NCBI GenBank assembly: GCA_049324115.1
Contig: JBMOMN010000011.1
Coordinates: 74,587 to 138,586 of the forward strand
DNA from: UBA5796 sp040752455
GTDB taxonomy: Bacteria > Chloroflexota > Anaerolineae > Anaerolineales > Villigracilaceae
DNA: 64,000 nucleotides
Direction: 5' to 3'
Both the position numbers and the translations under genes were made by a program. The notes beneath the pieces were generated by a model. It saw only the letters and a list, made by a program, of their open reading frames with translations, ran no database searches and was not told where the DNA came from. Positions 9,136 to 17,899 of the stretch are shown here, in pieces. Numbering within the stretch: position 1 is the first letter of the stretch; every line of letters begins with the position of its first letter.

Positions 9136-9675
9136 TCACCGCTGATCGCCCGCAGGGATCGAGGCGGAGTTGGCCGGTTCGGGCCTGACTTCCGCGATCA
9201 TGGTGACGCGGTGCTTGTTGACCACGAAGATGTTGGCGGCGATCTCCAGGCGGGGGTTGAACATATACGTGGCCCGGCAATTGGTGATCGGGATGAAATC
9301 CTCCGGGCGCTCGATCAGCACCCGGGCCACGTCGAACTTGCCGGTCAGGTGGATCACGCCGCGGATCTCGAAGGAGGGCAGGTTGAAGGCGGCCTGGTAA
9401 AGCTGGCGCGTGGCGCGGCGGTAGAGGCTTTTGTGGGTCAGGTCGGCCTGGACGGGCCGGGCAAACAAGATCTGGGACTTGTCCACGTTGGCTTCGACCA
9501 GCCTGGTTTTGGCCGCGTTGCCGGCGTTGAACAGGCGGATCATGTAGGCGTCGCTCAGCAGCACGCTGGATTGCTTCCGGTCGTTCATCACGTCGCTGAG
9601 GCGTTCCCCGCCGGTCTCGATGTAGCCGCGGATGGCATGGTCAACCGTGAAAAGCTCTATTTCCAGGGCGGTCAT
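9136..9675 (-). CDS. unknown 179-aa protein with two related halves, in an ABC exporter operon
   Basis: The start at 9675 is chosen because this ATG overlaps the stop of the ATPase gene (ATGA); a longer frame upstream is antisense-like readthrough of the ATPase gene. The protein appears to hold two copies of a short beta-rich unit: HAIRGYIETGGERLSDVMN near residue 12 and EIRGVIHLTGKFDVARVLI near residue 105. There is no signal peptide or membrane segment. Function is unknown; the coupling to the ATPase suggests a regulator or accessory part of the exporter. Confidence 0.75.
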   Translation of the reverse strand: MTALEIELFTVDHAIRGYIETGGERLSDVMNDRKQSSVLLSDAYMIRLFNAGNAAKTRLVEANVDKSQILFARPVQADLTHKSLYRRATRQLYQAAFNLPSFEIRGVIHLTGKFDVARVLIERPEDFIPITNCRATYMFNPRLEIAANIFVVNKHRVTMIAEVRPEPANSASIPAGDQR

Positions 9676-10685
9676 GGGTTCAACTCCTTTTCGCCGGTCC
9701 CGTCTTCGGCGGTTTCGTAAATGCGGGCGATCACTTCCTCGAGCGGCGGGTCCGAAATGGTGATGTCCATCACCGAACCATTTTCGGTCAGGCGCGGCAG
9801 GACTGCATCGGTGGGCGTCTGGCGGCTGTCGAAACTCAGTTTTACACCGTAGCGCCCGATCTTGAGGGTCTGCATCCCCTGGATGGCGAAATCCTTGCGG
9901 ACTTCCCCGGCGTAACGCACCTCGACCAGTTTTCGGGTCAGGAAATTGCGTTTCAGGTTCGAGACCTTGTCCTGGTAGACGATCTGGCCGTGGTTGATGA
10001 TGATGACCCGCTTGCACAGGGCTTCCAGGTCCCCGGCGTCGTGGGAGGTGAGCAGCACGCCCACGCCTTCCTCCCGGCTCATGGTGCGGATCGCATCCCG
10101 GATGTGCTGCTTGGCGACCACGTCCAGGCCGATGGAGGGTTCGTCGAGCAGGAGTAATCTGGGTTTGTGAAGCAGTGAGGCGGCCACTTCGCAGCGCATC
10201 CGCTGGCCGAGCGAGAGCTTGCGCACCGGCGTTTCGAGCAGGTCGGCGATCTCGAAGGCCTCGGCCAGGAACCCGATCCGGCGTTTGACCTCCCGGTCAT
10301 CCAGTTCGTAGATTTTGCCGAAGAGGGAAAACGTGTCAATCGCGGGCAGGTGGTACCACAACTGCGGGCGCTGCCCGAAAACCGTGCCGATGGAATAGGC
10401 CAGTTTCTGGCGCTCTTTCCACGGGATCAGGCCGAGGACGCTGGCTTCCCCTCCGGACGGGAACAGGATACCGGTCAGGATTTTGATCGTGGTGGACTTC
10501 CCGGCCCCGTTCGGGCCGATGAACCCCAGCAGTTCCCCCGCCTCCATCTGGAACGTCAGGCCGCGTACCGCTTCGACGGTCTGGTACTCCGGCCTGACCA
10601 CCGACCGGAGCGAGCCGCGCAGCCCGGCGGCCTTGCGTTTGCTCTGGAAGGTTTTTTGCAGGTTCGATACTGTGATGGCATGCAT
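9672..10685 (-). CDS. ABC transporter ATP-binding protein for an ABC-2 exporter
   Basis: The 337-aa ATPase has Walker A GPNGAGKST at 57-65, signature LSLGQ at 157-161 and Walker B LLLLDEP at 177-183. The C-terminal 90 residues beyond the core are typical of ATPases of ABC-2 exporters. It is the first gene of a leftward set with the duplicated-unit protein and the two permeases. Confidence 0.93.
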   Translation of the reverse strand: MHAITVSNLQKTFQSKRKAAGLRGSLRSVVRPEYQTVEAVRGLTFQMEAGELLGFIGPNGAGKSTTIKILTGILFPSGGEASVLGLIPWKERQKLAYSIGTVFGQRPQLWYHLPAIDTFSLFGKIYELDDREVKRRIGFLAEAFEIADLLETPVRKLSLGQRMRCEVAASLLHKPRLLLLDEPSIGLDVVAKQHIRDAIRTMSREEGVGVLLTSHDAGDLEALCKRVIIINHGQIVYQDKVSNLKRNFLTRKLVEVRYAGEVRKDFAIQGMQTLKIGRYGVKLSFDSRQTPTDAVLPRLTENGSVMDITISDPPLEEVIARIYETAEDGTGEKELNP

Positions 10686-10799
10686 GGCTTGATTTTACAT
10701 CATAAGGCCCTTGGCGAGCCATCGAAATCGCCCTCGAACCGGGCCGCCTCGGCCAGACCGCCAGGACTGCCTCCCGTGAAACCGACCGCCGTCAATGCT

Positions 10800-11576
10800 T
10801 CACGGCTGTTCGTTTGAAATTCGTTCCGGGTGCGTATAAAGGTTGAAACGGTGCCGTCGGGCGTAGCCGACCAGTGTGACGCCGTAGCGTTCGGCAAGTT
10901 GTATGGCCATCGAACTCGGCGCGGTGCGAGACACAAGGATGTTCGCGCCCATGCGCAATCCCTTTTGCAGCATTTCGGAGCTGATCCGCCCGGTGGTTAT
11001 CAGGATGGGGTGCGCTACTTGCAGCTTTCGGGCCAGCCACAGCCCGGCGATCTTGTCGAGCGTGTTGTGGCGTCCGATGTCTTCCGCCGACAGGATGACC
11101 TGCTCCCCGTCGCTCAGGGCCGAGGTGTGGATGCCGCCGGTCTCGCGGTAGAGTTCCTGCGACTCGAAGAGCAGTTCCACCAGCCGGGTGATCTGGCCGG
11201 ACGACACTCTCCACCCGTCGGCCTGCAGCGGCGTTACGGACGCGTCAGCCGCCACCGCGGTGACTCCGCCCGCGCATCCCGAAGTGCGCCGCCATTTCGA
11301 CGGCTGTTCCACGCTGCGGGTGGTCCACACGTCCACGTTGTCGCCGTGCTCGCAGGTGCGGATGTCGGCCACGTCTTCCATGCCCTGGATGATCCCCTCG
11401 TTGAACAGGAATCCGGCCATCATCTCCTCGACCAGGATGGGCGTACACATGAACGTCGTCCACACCTCGCCGTTGACGGTCAGGGCCACGTCGGTTTCCA
11501 CCGGGGCCTCGGTTTCGATCTCTTTCCATTGCCCGGATTCGAAGCGGTTGTAAACCGTGTGAACGGAAATATCCAT
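10800..11576 (-). CDS. fdhD: formate dehydrogenase accessory sulfurtransferase
   Basis: FdhD moves sulfur from a cysteine desulfurase to the molybdenum or tungsten cofactor of formate dehydrogenase. The 258-aa protein shows the family segments GIHTSAL near 145 and EDIGRHNTLDKI near 163. At the site of the paired cysteines of the E. coli protein there is TSGCAGG (C101) with a single cysteine, a form seen in a number of family members. No formate dehydrogenase is in the window, but a formate/nitrite transporter lies at 62.6 kb. Confidence 0.92.
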   Translation of the reverse strand: MDISVHTVYNRFESGQWKEIETEAPVETDVALTVNGEVWTTFMCTPILVEEMMAGFLFNEGIIQGMEDVADIRTCEHGDNVDVWTTRSVEQPSKWRRTSGCAGGVTAVAADASVTPLQADGWRVSSGQITRLVELLFESQELYRETGGIHTSALSDGEQVILSAEDIGRHNTLDKIAGLWLARKLQVAHPILITTGRISSEMLQKGLRMGANILVSRTAPSSMAIQLAERYGVTLVGYARRHRFNLYTHPERISNEQP

Positions 11577-11863
11577 TTTTCCTCTTTGCCAGTAAGTGTC
11601 TGTATCATACTGCTATTGTAATCAGGTGAGATTGCAGGGCAATCAGTAAATCACGATTTTTATTCAGGAGTGCGGACTTCAGTCCGCATTGGCTTCAGTC
11701 CGCATTGGCTTCAGTCCGCATTGGCTTCAGTCCGCATTGGCTTCAGTCCGCGCTGGCTTCAGTCCGCGCTGGCCGGTAAAATTGTAGGCTAAAGTCTGCT
11801 TTGGCCGGTGGAATTGCAGACTGAAGTCTGCGCTCCTGATGATTTGTAGTTTCTGAATTTGCC
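11577..11863. repeat. gap with six tandem copies of a 16-bp unit
   Basis: CTTCAGTCCGC starts at 11677, 11693, 11709, 11725, 11741 and 11757, a period of 16 bp, with ATTGG or GCTGG completing the unit. The element is bracketed by GGAGTGCGGACTTCAGTCC (from 11668) and a decayed complement, AGACTGAAGTCTGCGCTCC, ending near 11837. The 11-bp core is the same as in the array at 8844-9047, on the opposite strand and with a different period. No gene is seen here. Confidence 0.9.
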
Positions 11864-12067
11864 CTACGACCCCTGGCGGTGGTGGGCTTCGTAGAATCGC
11901 TCGGGGTCGCGCAGGAAATGTTCCAGGCAGAATTCAGTGCAGAAGTAAACCGTCTGCCCGCGGTACCCGGCCTGGAAATAATTCTCTGCCGGGATGGTCA
12001 TCCTGCGGCCGCAGACGAGGGCCGGTTCGGGTGGAGCGAGGGCTTCTTCCATCGGAATGAACGGCAA
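11864..12067 (-). CDS. small YHS-domain protein
   Basis: The 67-aa protein is a YHS (TRASH-like) domain: CGRRM at 19-23 and YFCTEFC at 41-47 give three cysteines that can bind a metal ion, followed by the family's FLRDPERFY at 51-59. Such domains bind copper or other soft metals or act as small chaperone modules. It lies 18 bp after the alpha-glucosidase gene and may be cotranscribed with it by proximity only. Confidence 0.75.
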   Translation of the reverse strand: MPFIPMEEALAPPEPALVCGRRMTIPAENYFQAGYRGQTVYFCTEFCLEHFLRDPERFYEAHHRQGS

Positions 12068-12085
12068 TGCGAAATTAATTCCGCA

Positions 12086-13789
12086 TTACTGCAACTCGGC
12101 AACGTACACCTCGAACGCGCCCACCGAAATCCTGGAGGTCGCTTCGTCTTTTTGCGAACGCCCGGCGGACGAAAACAGCAAATGAGCCGTCTTCTGCGGT
12201 AGCCTGAAGCGCAGTTCGTGGCGGTCCGGCGAGTAATTCAGGACGACCAGGACGGTTTGCGCCTCGGTGAAACGCAGGAAGGCGAAATACCCGTCCGCCT
12301 TTTGGTGCAGCGGTTTGTATTCGCCCTCCCGCAGCGCGGGCGAGGCCTTGCGGACGCGCAACAGGTTGCGGTAGAAGTACAGCATCGAGTTGGGCGCCTC
12401 CTGCTGGTCGCGGACGTTGATCCCGGCGGCATAGTTGGGATTGACCGGCAGCCAGGTCCCGGCCTTGGCGGGGGAAAATCCGCCGTTGGGGCTGTTCTCC
12501 CATTGCATCGGAGTGCGGTTCTTGTCGCGGGTCATTTCACCGGCGCGCAGGGCGGCCTCGGCAGGGTCAACTTTGAGTTCGGTGACCAGTTGCTCGTAAT
12601 ACCACGAAGCCATCGTATCCCGCAGTTGGGATGGGTCGGCGATGATCAGGTCGGTCATGCCGATCTCCTCGCCGTTGTACAGGAAGGGCGTGCCGCGCAG
12701 GGTCAGCACCAGGGCGGCGTTCAGGCGGGCCAGTTCCGCATCGTGGACGCCGTCACCATAACGGGTGTAGATGCGGGACGAATCGTGGTTGCCGAGCGTG
12801 TTGCAGGCCCAGCCTTCGACGGGCAGCCTGTCGAGCACCGCCAGACGCGTTTTCTGGTTGCGCCGGACGTGGTCCGGGGTGATGCGTTCGGCGCGCATCA
12901 GGGCGAAATTGAAGACCAGGTTCAGTTCGTCGTCGCCGTTGCCCATGTAGGCAATGTTCTCGTCCTCGCCGACCAGCAACCGGTCGCCGTCGTATTCGTC
13001 GAGGATGGCGCGCAGTTCCTTCATCAAATCGTGCAAGCCGGGGCCGCCCCACTGGTGACAGAACATATCATACCAGTATTTGTTTTTAAGCTCGGTCTCT
13101 TCCGGCGTTTTGGCGGTTTCAGAGAAGCGGCGCAGTTCGGCCAGGTTCATCGGGACCACGTGCGGTGTCAGGGCCGGGTCTTCGTAGATGGTGCCGATGG
13201 CGTCCAGGCGGAACCCGTCCACGCCCAGGTCGAGCCAGAAGCGGACCGCATCCCACATGGCCTGCTTGACTTCGGGATTGTTCCAGTTCAGGTCGGGCTG
13301 CTGTTTCATAAAGTAGTGGTAGAAATACTGGCCGCGCTCCGGGACGTAGGTCCAGGCGTCGCCGTCGAAGCAGGACTGCCAGTTGTTGGGCGGGGTGTCG
13401 GCCCAGACATACCAGTCGGATTTGGGGTTGTCGCGGCTGGATTTGGATTCCAGGAACCAGGGATGCTCGTCGGAGGTGTGATTCAGCACCAGGTCCAGGA
13501 CGACCCGGAGATTGCGTGCGTGCGCTTCGCGCAGGAAGGTTTCGAAGTCCCCGAGCGTGCCGTATTCCGGGGCAACGCCGCAATAATCAGAAATGTCGTA
13601 GCCGCAGTCCCAGTTGGGGGAGGGGAAGTGGGGCGAGAGCCAGATGGCGTCCACGCCCAGGTCGGCCAGGTAATCCAGCTTCGAGGTGATCCCCTGAAAA
13701 TCGCCGATGCCGTCGCCGTTCCCGTCGGCGAAGGAGCGCGGGTAGATTTGATAGAAAACGGCGGTCTGCCACCATTTGAGTTTTTGCAT
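12086..13789 (-). CDS. GH13 alpha-glucosidase (oligo-1,6-glucosidase type)
   Basis: The 567-aa enzyme hydrolyses alpha-glucosidic bonds of short oligosaccharides. The GH13 catalytic residues are all visible: nucleophile D196 (GFRLDAI), acid/base E275 (LLVGEDE) and transition-state D336 (GNHDSS), with the DLVLNHTSDEHPWF region near 99-112 placing it in the oligo-1,6-glucosidase/trehalose-synthase group. There is no signal peptide, so it should act in the cytoplasm. Exact linkage preference is not visible. Confidence 0.9.
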   Translation of the reverse strand: MQKLKWWQTAVFYQIYPRSFADGNGDGIGDFQGITSKLDYLADLGVDAIWLSPHFPSPNWDCGYDISDYCGVAPEYGTLGDFETFLREAHARNLRVVLDLVLNHTSDEHPWFLESKSSRDNPKSDWYVWADTPPNNWQSCFDGDAWTYVPERGQYFYHYFMKQQPDLNWNNPEVKQAMWDAVRFWLDLGVDGFRLDAIGTIYEDPALTPHVVPMNLAELRRFSETAKTPEETELKNKYWYDMFCHQWGGPGLHDLMKELRAILDEYDGDRLLVGEDENIAYMGNGDDELNLVFNFALMRAERITPDHVRRNQKTRLAVLDRLPVEGWACNTLGNHDSSRIYTRYGDGVHDAELARLNAALVLTLRGTPFLYNGEEIGMTDLIIADPSQLRDTMASWYYEQLVTELKVDPAEAALRAGEMTRDKNRTPMQWENSPNGGFSPAKAGTWLPVNPNYAAGINVRDQQEAPNSMLYFYRNLLRVRKASPALREGEYKPLHQKADGYFAFLRFTEAQTVLVVLNYSPDRHELRFRLPQKTAHLLFSSAGRSQKDEATSRISVGAFEVYVAELQ

Positions 13790-13932
13790 TGGGTAGAGTC
13801 CTTGTTGGCTGAGATTTTGCCCAATTCTAGCAGATTTCCCGGTTAGAATTAGGCACGGTCGAGGCGGGTGCGTGGATAACTTTATCCACCCGTCTGCGAC
13901 TGGGAAAGTAAATATAAGTTGAAGGGATTACG

Positions 13933-14439
13933 ATGAGAAAATATTTGCCTTACATTTTGCTCGTGATTGGGATCGTCCTGGTGGGGGTTACGGCCTGGTT
14001 CAGCTTGCAAGACTCCCAGTCGCCCCCGATCGTGACCGGCGATGCCCCCCAATCCCTGGCCGGCCTGCCCCTCTCGGATTTGCTGGCCGGCGAGGAGGCG
14101 GTTGCCGAAATCCAAGGCATGCACATGGGAGATTTCCAGATCAGCCAGGCAGTGGTTTCCAGGTACGGCTCCGGTAACATCCTGCTCTGGGTGGCGGATG
14201 CCGGGTCGCCGGAAGCCTCGACGAGCCTGCTCGACCAGATGGCGGCGGTCATCGGCCAGGGCGGGACGCCTTTCAATCCTACCGGGATCTATGAGTTCAG
14301 CAGCCGCAAGGTTTACGGGATGGAAGGCGGAGGGCAACTGCACTTTTTCTTCCAGTCCGGGCAGAGGGTGGTCTGGATGTCGGCAGAACCGACCGCGGCC
14401 GAGCAGGCGTTGATCGAGGCGATGGCCTTTTATCCTTGA
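13933..14439 (+). CDS. membrane-anchored protein of unknown function, 168 aa
   Basis: One N-terminal hydrophobic helix (residues 5-25) anchors a small extracytoplasmic domain. No cysteines or known catalytic motif are seen. It converges with the histidine-kinase-like gene, with one base between the two stops. Function unknown. Confidence 0.65.
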   Translation: MRKYLPYILLVIGIVLVGVTAWFSLQDSQSPPIVTGDAPQSLAGLPLSDLLAGEEAVAEIQGMHMGDFQISQAVVSRYGSGNILLWVADAGSPEASTSLLDQMAAVIGQGGTPFNPTGIYEFSSRKVYGMEGGGQLHFFFQSGQRVVWMSAEPTAAEQALIEAMAFYP

Positions 14440-14440
14440 T

Positions 14441-15103
14441 TCAAGCCGCAGGCACGGCAAAGCGGATGCTGGCGCCGGAGTCGTCGCCTTCGCTTTCGAG
14501 CAATTCCCCGCCGTGCAGTTCGACGATCTTGCGCCCGACGTAGGCCCACATGGTCATGTCGCAGGCGGATGCCGCCCGGTTCTTCGTCCCCTGGCTGGTG
14601 AGGGAAAACTCCGCCCGCCCGTCCCGTTCCTCGGCCTGGATGCTGACCGTGAGCGGGCTTTCGGTATATTCGACCAGGTAATGCGCGAAAACTTCGATAG
14701 CCTGGCGCAGCAGGGTTTCGTCGGCGGGCAGGCTTAATTCCGGCGGGGAAACCCTGGTTTCGAAGGTTACTGTTTTCTCAGAACCCGCTTTCTGCCAGTT
14801 CGCCACAGCCTGGTTGATCAGGGCCTGGGCCTCGAAGCCTGTTGGCGCAAAGGGTTTTTCCCCGCGGCTGAGGCGGGCCATGTCAATCAGGTTGTTGATC
14901 AGCCTCAGGGCGTGGTTGCTGTTCGCAAACACGGTGTCCAGGTCTTCGCGTTGCATATCGGTCAGCGGGCCGTCCATGCCTTTCAGGATCATCTTGGTGA
15001 AACCCAGGATGCGGTTGAAGGGCGAGCGCAGGTCGTGGGCTTCTTTCGAGATGAATTCGCCCATATCAATCTGTTCGGGGAAGTCGAGTTTTTCTTTGGT
15101 CAT
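14441..15103 (-). CDS. histidine kinase-like protein with a degenerate ATPase domain
   Basis: The 220-aa protein has a HisKA-type dimerisation segment with H23 in EAHDLRSPFNRILGF, the H-box layout. The rest has the size and position of an HATPase_c domain but the usual N box, DxGxG and GxGxG motifs are missing; only a C-terminal IVELHGGELLESE stretch recalls the family. It therefore may not bind ATP and could work as a phosphotransfer or partner protein. There is no sensor domain or membrane segment. Confidence 0.65.
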   Translation of the reverse strand: MTKEKLDFPEQIDMGEFISKEAHDLRSPFNRILGFTKMILKGMDGPLTDMQREDLDTVFANSNHALRLINNLIDMARLSRGEKPFAPTGFEAQALINQAVANWQKAGSEKTVTFETRVSPPELSLPADETLLRQAIEVFAHYLVEYTESPLTVSIQAEERDGRAEFSLTSQGTKNRAASACDMTMWAYVGRKIVELHGGELLESEGDDSGASIRFAVPAA

Positions 15104-15204
15104 GGATTACTTTTTCGCTCGTGAGATTTCCCCAATTATCACACGGATTTACAGCCCCTGCGATGCAATTTCCAGACAATTGCAAGATTGCCTGAGTTAC
15201 CCCT

Positions 15205-15210
15205 TATAAT
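15205..15210 (+). promoter_or_regulatory. -10 element upstream of the FTCD gene
   Basis: A consensus TATAAT lies 40 bp before the start of the formiminotransferase-cyclodeaminase gene. The best -35 candidate is TTGCAA at 15180-15185, 19 bp upstream. Confidence 0.45.
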
Positions 15211-15249
15211 AGCCCCTGTTCTAAATCCAGACCACAACCAAGAGACCCA

Positions 15250-16773
15250 ATGACTACCAAAATTGTCGAATGTATCCCCAACTTTTCAGAAGCGCGCCGC
15301 CCCGAGGTGGTGGACAAAATCGTGGCGGCCATCCAATCCGTGACGGGCGTCAGCCTGCTCGACCGCTCGTCTGACCTGGACCACAACCGCACGGTGCTGA
15401 CCTTCGCCGGCCCGCCCGATGAAGTGGAAGAGGCCGCTTTCCAGGCGGTCAAAACCGCCGCCGGGCTGATTGACCTGAGCCAGCATACGGGCGAGCATCC
15501 CCGCATCGGCGCGGCGGACGTCGTCCCGTTCGTGCCGATCTCCGGCGTGACGATGGACGACTGCGTGGCGATGACCCAACGCCTGGGACGGCGCGTCGGC
15601 GCGGAACTCAATATCCCGGTCTATCTGTACGAATACGCCGCCACCCGCCCGGAACGCACGAATTTGGAAAATATCCGCCGGGGGCAGTACGAGGGCCTGA
15701 AAGCGGAGATCGGAACCGACCCGGACCGGAAGCCTGATTTCGGCCCGACGAAGCTCGGCCCGGCCGGCGCGACCGTCATCGGCGCGCGTGACCCGCTGGT
15801 GGCCTTCAACGTGTACCTGACCACCGGCGACGTGGAAACCGCCAAAAAGATCGCCAGGGGCATCCGCCAGTCTTCGGGCGGGTATCGCTACGTCAAGGCC
15901 AACGGCTTCCTGGTGGAAGGGCTGGCCCAGGTCTCGATGAACCTGACCAATTTTCACAAGACGCCCATCGCCCGCGTGGTCGAGACCATCCGCCGCGAGG
16001 CGGAACGCTGCGGGGTGGGCATCCATCACAGTGAACTGGTCGGCCTGATCCCGCAGGAGGCGCTGACCGAGGCGGCCGTCTGGTACTTGCAGCTCGACGG
16101 GTTCGAGAAAAGCCAGGTGCTGGAAACGCGTCTGTACGCCGCGCAGCCCGGGGGTCGGGGCGGATTCGTGGACGAACTGGCCGCCGCCACCCCCGCGCCG
16201 GGAGGCGGGTCCGCTGCGGCGTATGCCGGGGCAATGGGCGCGGCGCTGGCGGCGATGGTCGCCGGGCTGTCCATCGGCAGGAAAAAATATACCGAGGTCG
16301 AGCCGCAAATGAAAACCCTCCTGGACGAAGCCAACCGCCTGCGGGCGGAACTGGTCCGGGCGGTGGACGAAGACGCGGCTGCTTTCGCGGGTGTGCTGGC
16401 AGCCTTCAAATTGCCCAAAGACACCCCCCAACACGAAGCCGTCCGCATGGCTGCCATCGAAGAAGCCACGCTCAAAGCCGCGGAAGTGCCGCTCGAAAAC
16501 GCCCGCCGCGCCCTCAAAACGATGGAGTTGTGCGCCCAGGCCGCCGCGCTGGGCAACCTGAACGCCATCTCGGACGCGGCCGCCGGGGCAGCCCTGGCGA
16601 AAGCGGCCCTGACCGGCGCGGGGTACAACGTGCGCATCAACCTGCTCGACCTGCAAAGGAAGGACGGCGGGGACGGGATGCTGCTGGAGTTGCAGGCGCT
16701 GGAGGAACGGGCGGCCAGGCTCGAAACCGAGATGCGCAAGACGTTGAACGAACGGGGCGGCCTGTCTCTGTAA
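15250..16773 (+). CDS. ftcD: bifunctional glutamate formimidoyltransferase / formimidoyltetrahydrofolate cyclodeaminase
   Basis: The 507-aa protein joins two steps of histidine breakdown that feed one-carbon units into tetrahydrofolate. Residues 1 to about 300 are the formiminotransferase (IVECIPNFSEARR at the start, LDRSSDLDHNRTV near 36, and the GEHPRIGAADVVPF active-site region). Residues about 305-507 are the cyclodeaminase (FVDELAAATPAPGGGSAAAY). The fused form is known from animals and some bacteria; many bacteria have separate proteins. No hut genes are near, so it may supply 5,10-methenyl-THF to the C1 pool rather than belong to a local pathway. Confidence 0.93.
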   Translation: MTTKIVECIPNFSEARRPEVVDKIVAAIQSVTGVSLLDRSSDLDHNRTVLTFAGPPDEVEEAAFQAVKTAAGLIDLSQHTGEHPRIGAADVVPFVPISGVTMDDCVAMTQRLGRRVGAELNIPVYLYEYAATRPERTNLENIRRGQYEGLKAEIGTDPDRKPDFGPTKLGPAGATVIGARDPLVAFNVYLTTGDVETAKKIARGIRQSSGGYRYVKANGFLVEGLAQVSMNLTNFHKTPIARVVETIRREAERCGVGIHHSELVGLIPQEALTEAAVWYLQLDGFEKSQVLETRLYAAQPGGRGGFVDELAAATPAPGGGSAAAYAGAMGAALAAMVAGLSIGRKKYTEVEPQMKTLLDEANRLRAELVRAVDEDAAAFAGVLAAFKLPKDTPQHEAVRMAAIEEATLKAAEVPLENARRALKTMELCAQAAALGNLNAISDAAAGAALAKAALTGAGYNVRINLLDLQRKDGGDGMLLELQALEERAARLETEMRKTLNERGGLSL

Positions 16774-16786
16774 GGAATCGACGCGA

Positions 16787-17809
16787 ATGGCGCGAATGAG
16801 CGAATTTTGCCAATATTTGTGCTTTCGGGTCTTCGCGGTTCAAATTCTTTTTGTTTTGGCGGCCTGCGCGCCGCAGCCGACAATTACGCCGACATCCACG
16901 CTGGCCGCAACGCAAATACCGACAGCCGCAGCCACAGTTGCAGTGACCCCTCAGCCGACAGCCACGATCCCGCTGCCCGCGCCGACGCCCACATCGCTGG
17001 CGGTCTGTAATTTCCTGGACCCGCCCTGTACTTTCGAGGGCCGCAGCCTGCTCCATCGCCCGATCGCCTTGCCGGGGAATCTTCTGATGGACCCAAGTTA
17101 CGCCTTCGGCACGACCCAGCTCGAAGCCCGCGTTCCGCACCACGGGGTCGAGTTCCAGAATCCGCTCGGCACCCCGGTGCTGGCTGCGGCGGACGGGGAG
17201 GTGATGGTCGCCGGGGACGACCGCATCGTTTTTTACAGTCCCTGGCAGGGCATGTACGGCAACCTGGTCGTAGTGGCGCATGATCTTCCGGGAGTGGATG
17301 GGACGGTTTACACGCTCTATGCCCATCTCTCCGAAGTGGACGTTTCCGTGGGCGAACAGGTGGTTGCGGGCGATCAAATCGGACGGGTGGGCCTGAGCGG
17401 CGCGGCGATAGGCAGCCACCTGCACTTCGAGGTCCGGCTGGGGCGCAACTCGTACTCGTCGAACCGCAACCCGGCCCTATGGCTCGAACCCGCCCCGGGC
17501 GCAGACGGGGAACTGCTCGGGACGCTGGCCGGGCGGGTCGTGGACGCGGCCGGCCGACCGGTCCACGTGGAGATGCGGGTGCAGTACTTCTTCGAGCGCG
17601 GCGGCCCCCAGGTCAACGGGTTCCAGGCCGAGACGTACGCGTCCGAAACCTTCCCCGTGAAGGGCGATGACGCCTGGCGGGAGAATTTCGCCATCGGCGA
17701 CCTGCCGCCCGGCTGGTACCGCATCACGATTGCGAACGGCGCGGTGGTGGAGGCCTGGGCCGAGGTCGTGCCCGGCAAGGTGACGATGGTGTTGATCGAG
17801 TTGGAATAA
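16787..17809 (+). CDS. M23 peptidase-like lipoprotein
   Basis: The 340-aa protein has a lipoprotein signal (LFVLAAC, lipid-attachment C27), a Thr/Pro-rich linker (30-72) and an M23-type domain. The HLH pair is at 211-213 and H180 is present, but the first metal motif reads H118-H-G-V-E122 where the family has HxxxD, so activity is uncertain. A C-terminal beta domain (about 240-340) follows. The start at 16787 has AAGGA 11 bp upstream; an ATG at 16796 is also possible. The first codons overlap a repeat-like stretch of 'GCGCGAATG' and 'TCTTCGCGGTT' strings. Confidence 0.8.
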   Translation: MARMSEFCQYLCFRVFAVQILFVLAACAPQPTITPTSTLAATQIPTAAATVAVTPQPTATIPLPAPTPTSLAVCNFLDPPCTFEGRSLLHRPIALPGNLLMDPSYAFGTTQLEARVPHHGVEFQNPLGTPVLAAADGEVMVAGDDRIVFYSPWQGMYGNLVVVAHDLPGVDGTVYTLYAHLSEVDVSVGEQVVAGDQIGRVGLSGAAIGSHLHFEVRLGRNSYSSNRNPALWLEPAPGADGELLGTLAGRVVDAAGRPVHVEMRVQYFFERGGPQVNGFQAETYASETFPVKGDDAWRENFAIGDLPPGWYRITIANGAVVEAWAEVVPGKVTMVLIELE

Positions 17810-17816
17810 TCTTAAT

Positions 17817-17877
17817 ACTTCGGAAGTCTTCCGGATAGGTCTCCGGTCGTGAAGACTCCGAAGAAGACTTCCGAAGT
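17817..17877. repeat. ACTTCGGAAGT-family palindrome, copy 1
   Basis: ACTTCGGAAGTCTT (17817-17830) and its complement (17864-17877) form perfect 14-bp arms around a GC-rich loop, just before the dCTP deaminase ribosome-binding site. Confidence 0.85.
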
Positions 17878-17899
17878 TTGCTCTGAAAGGAATCTTAGA

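Noticed and set aside
11677..11770. Second array considered as a CRISPR or as coding.
   Set aside because: The 16-bp units have no spacers, and 16 is not a multiple of three.
12218..13846. A 542-codon open frame on the plus strand.
   Set aside because: Antisense to the GH13 enzyme, whose catalytic residues are intact.
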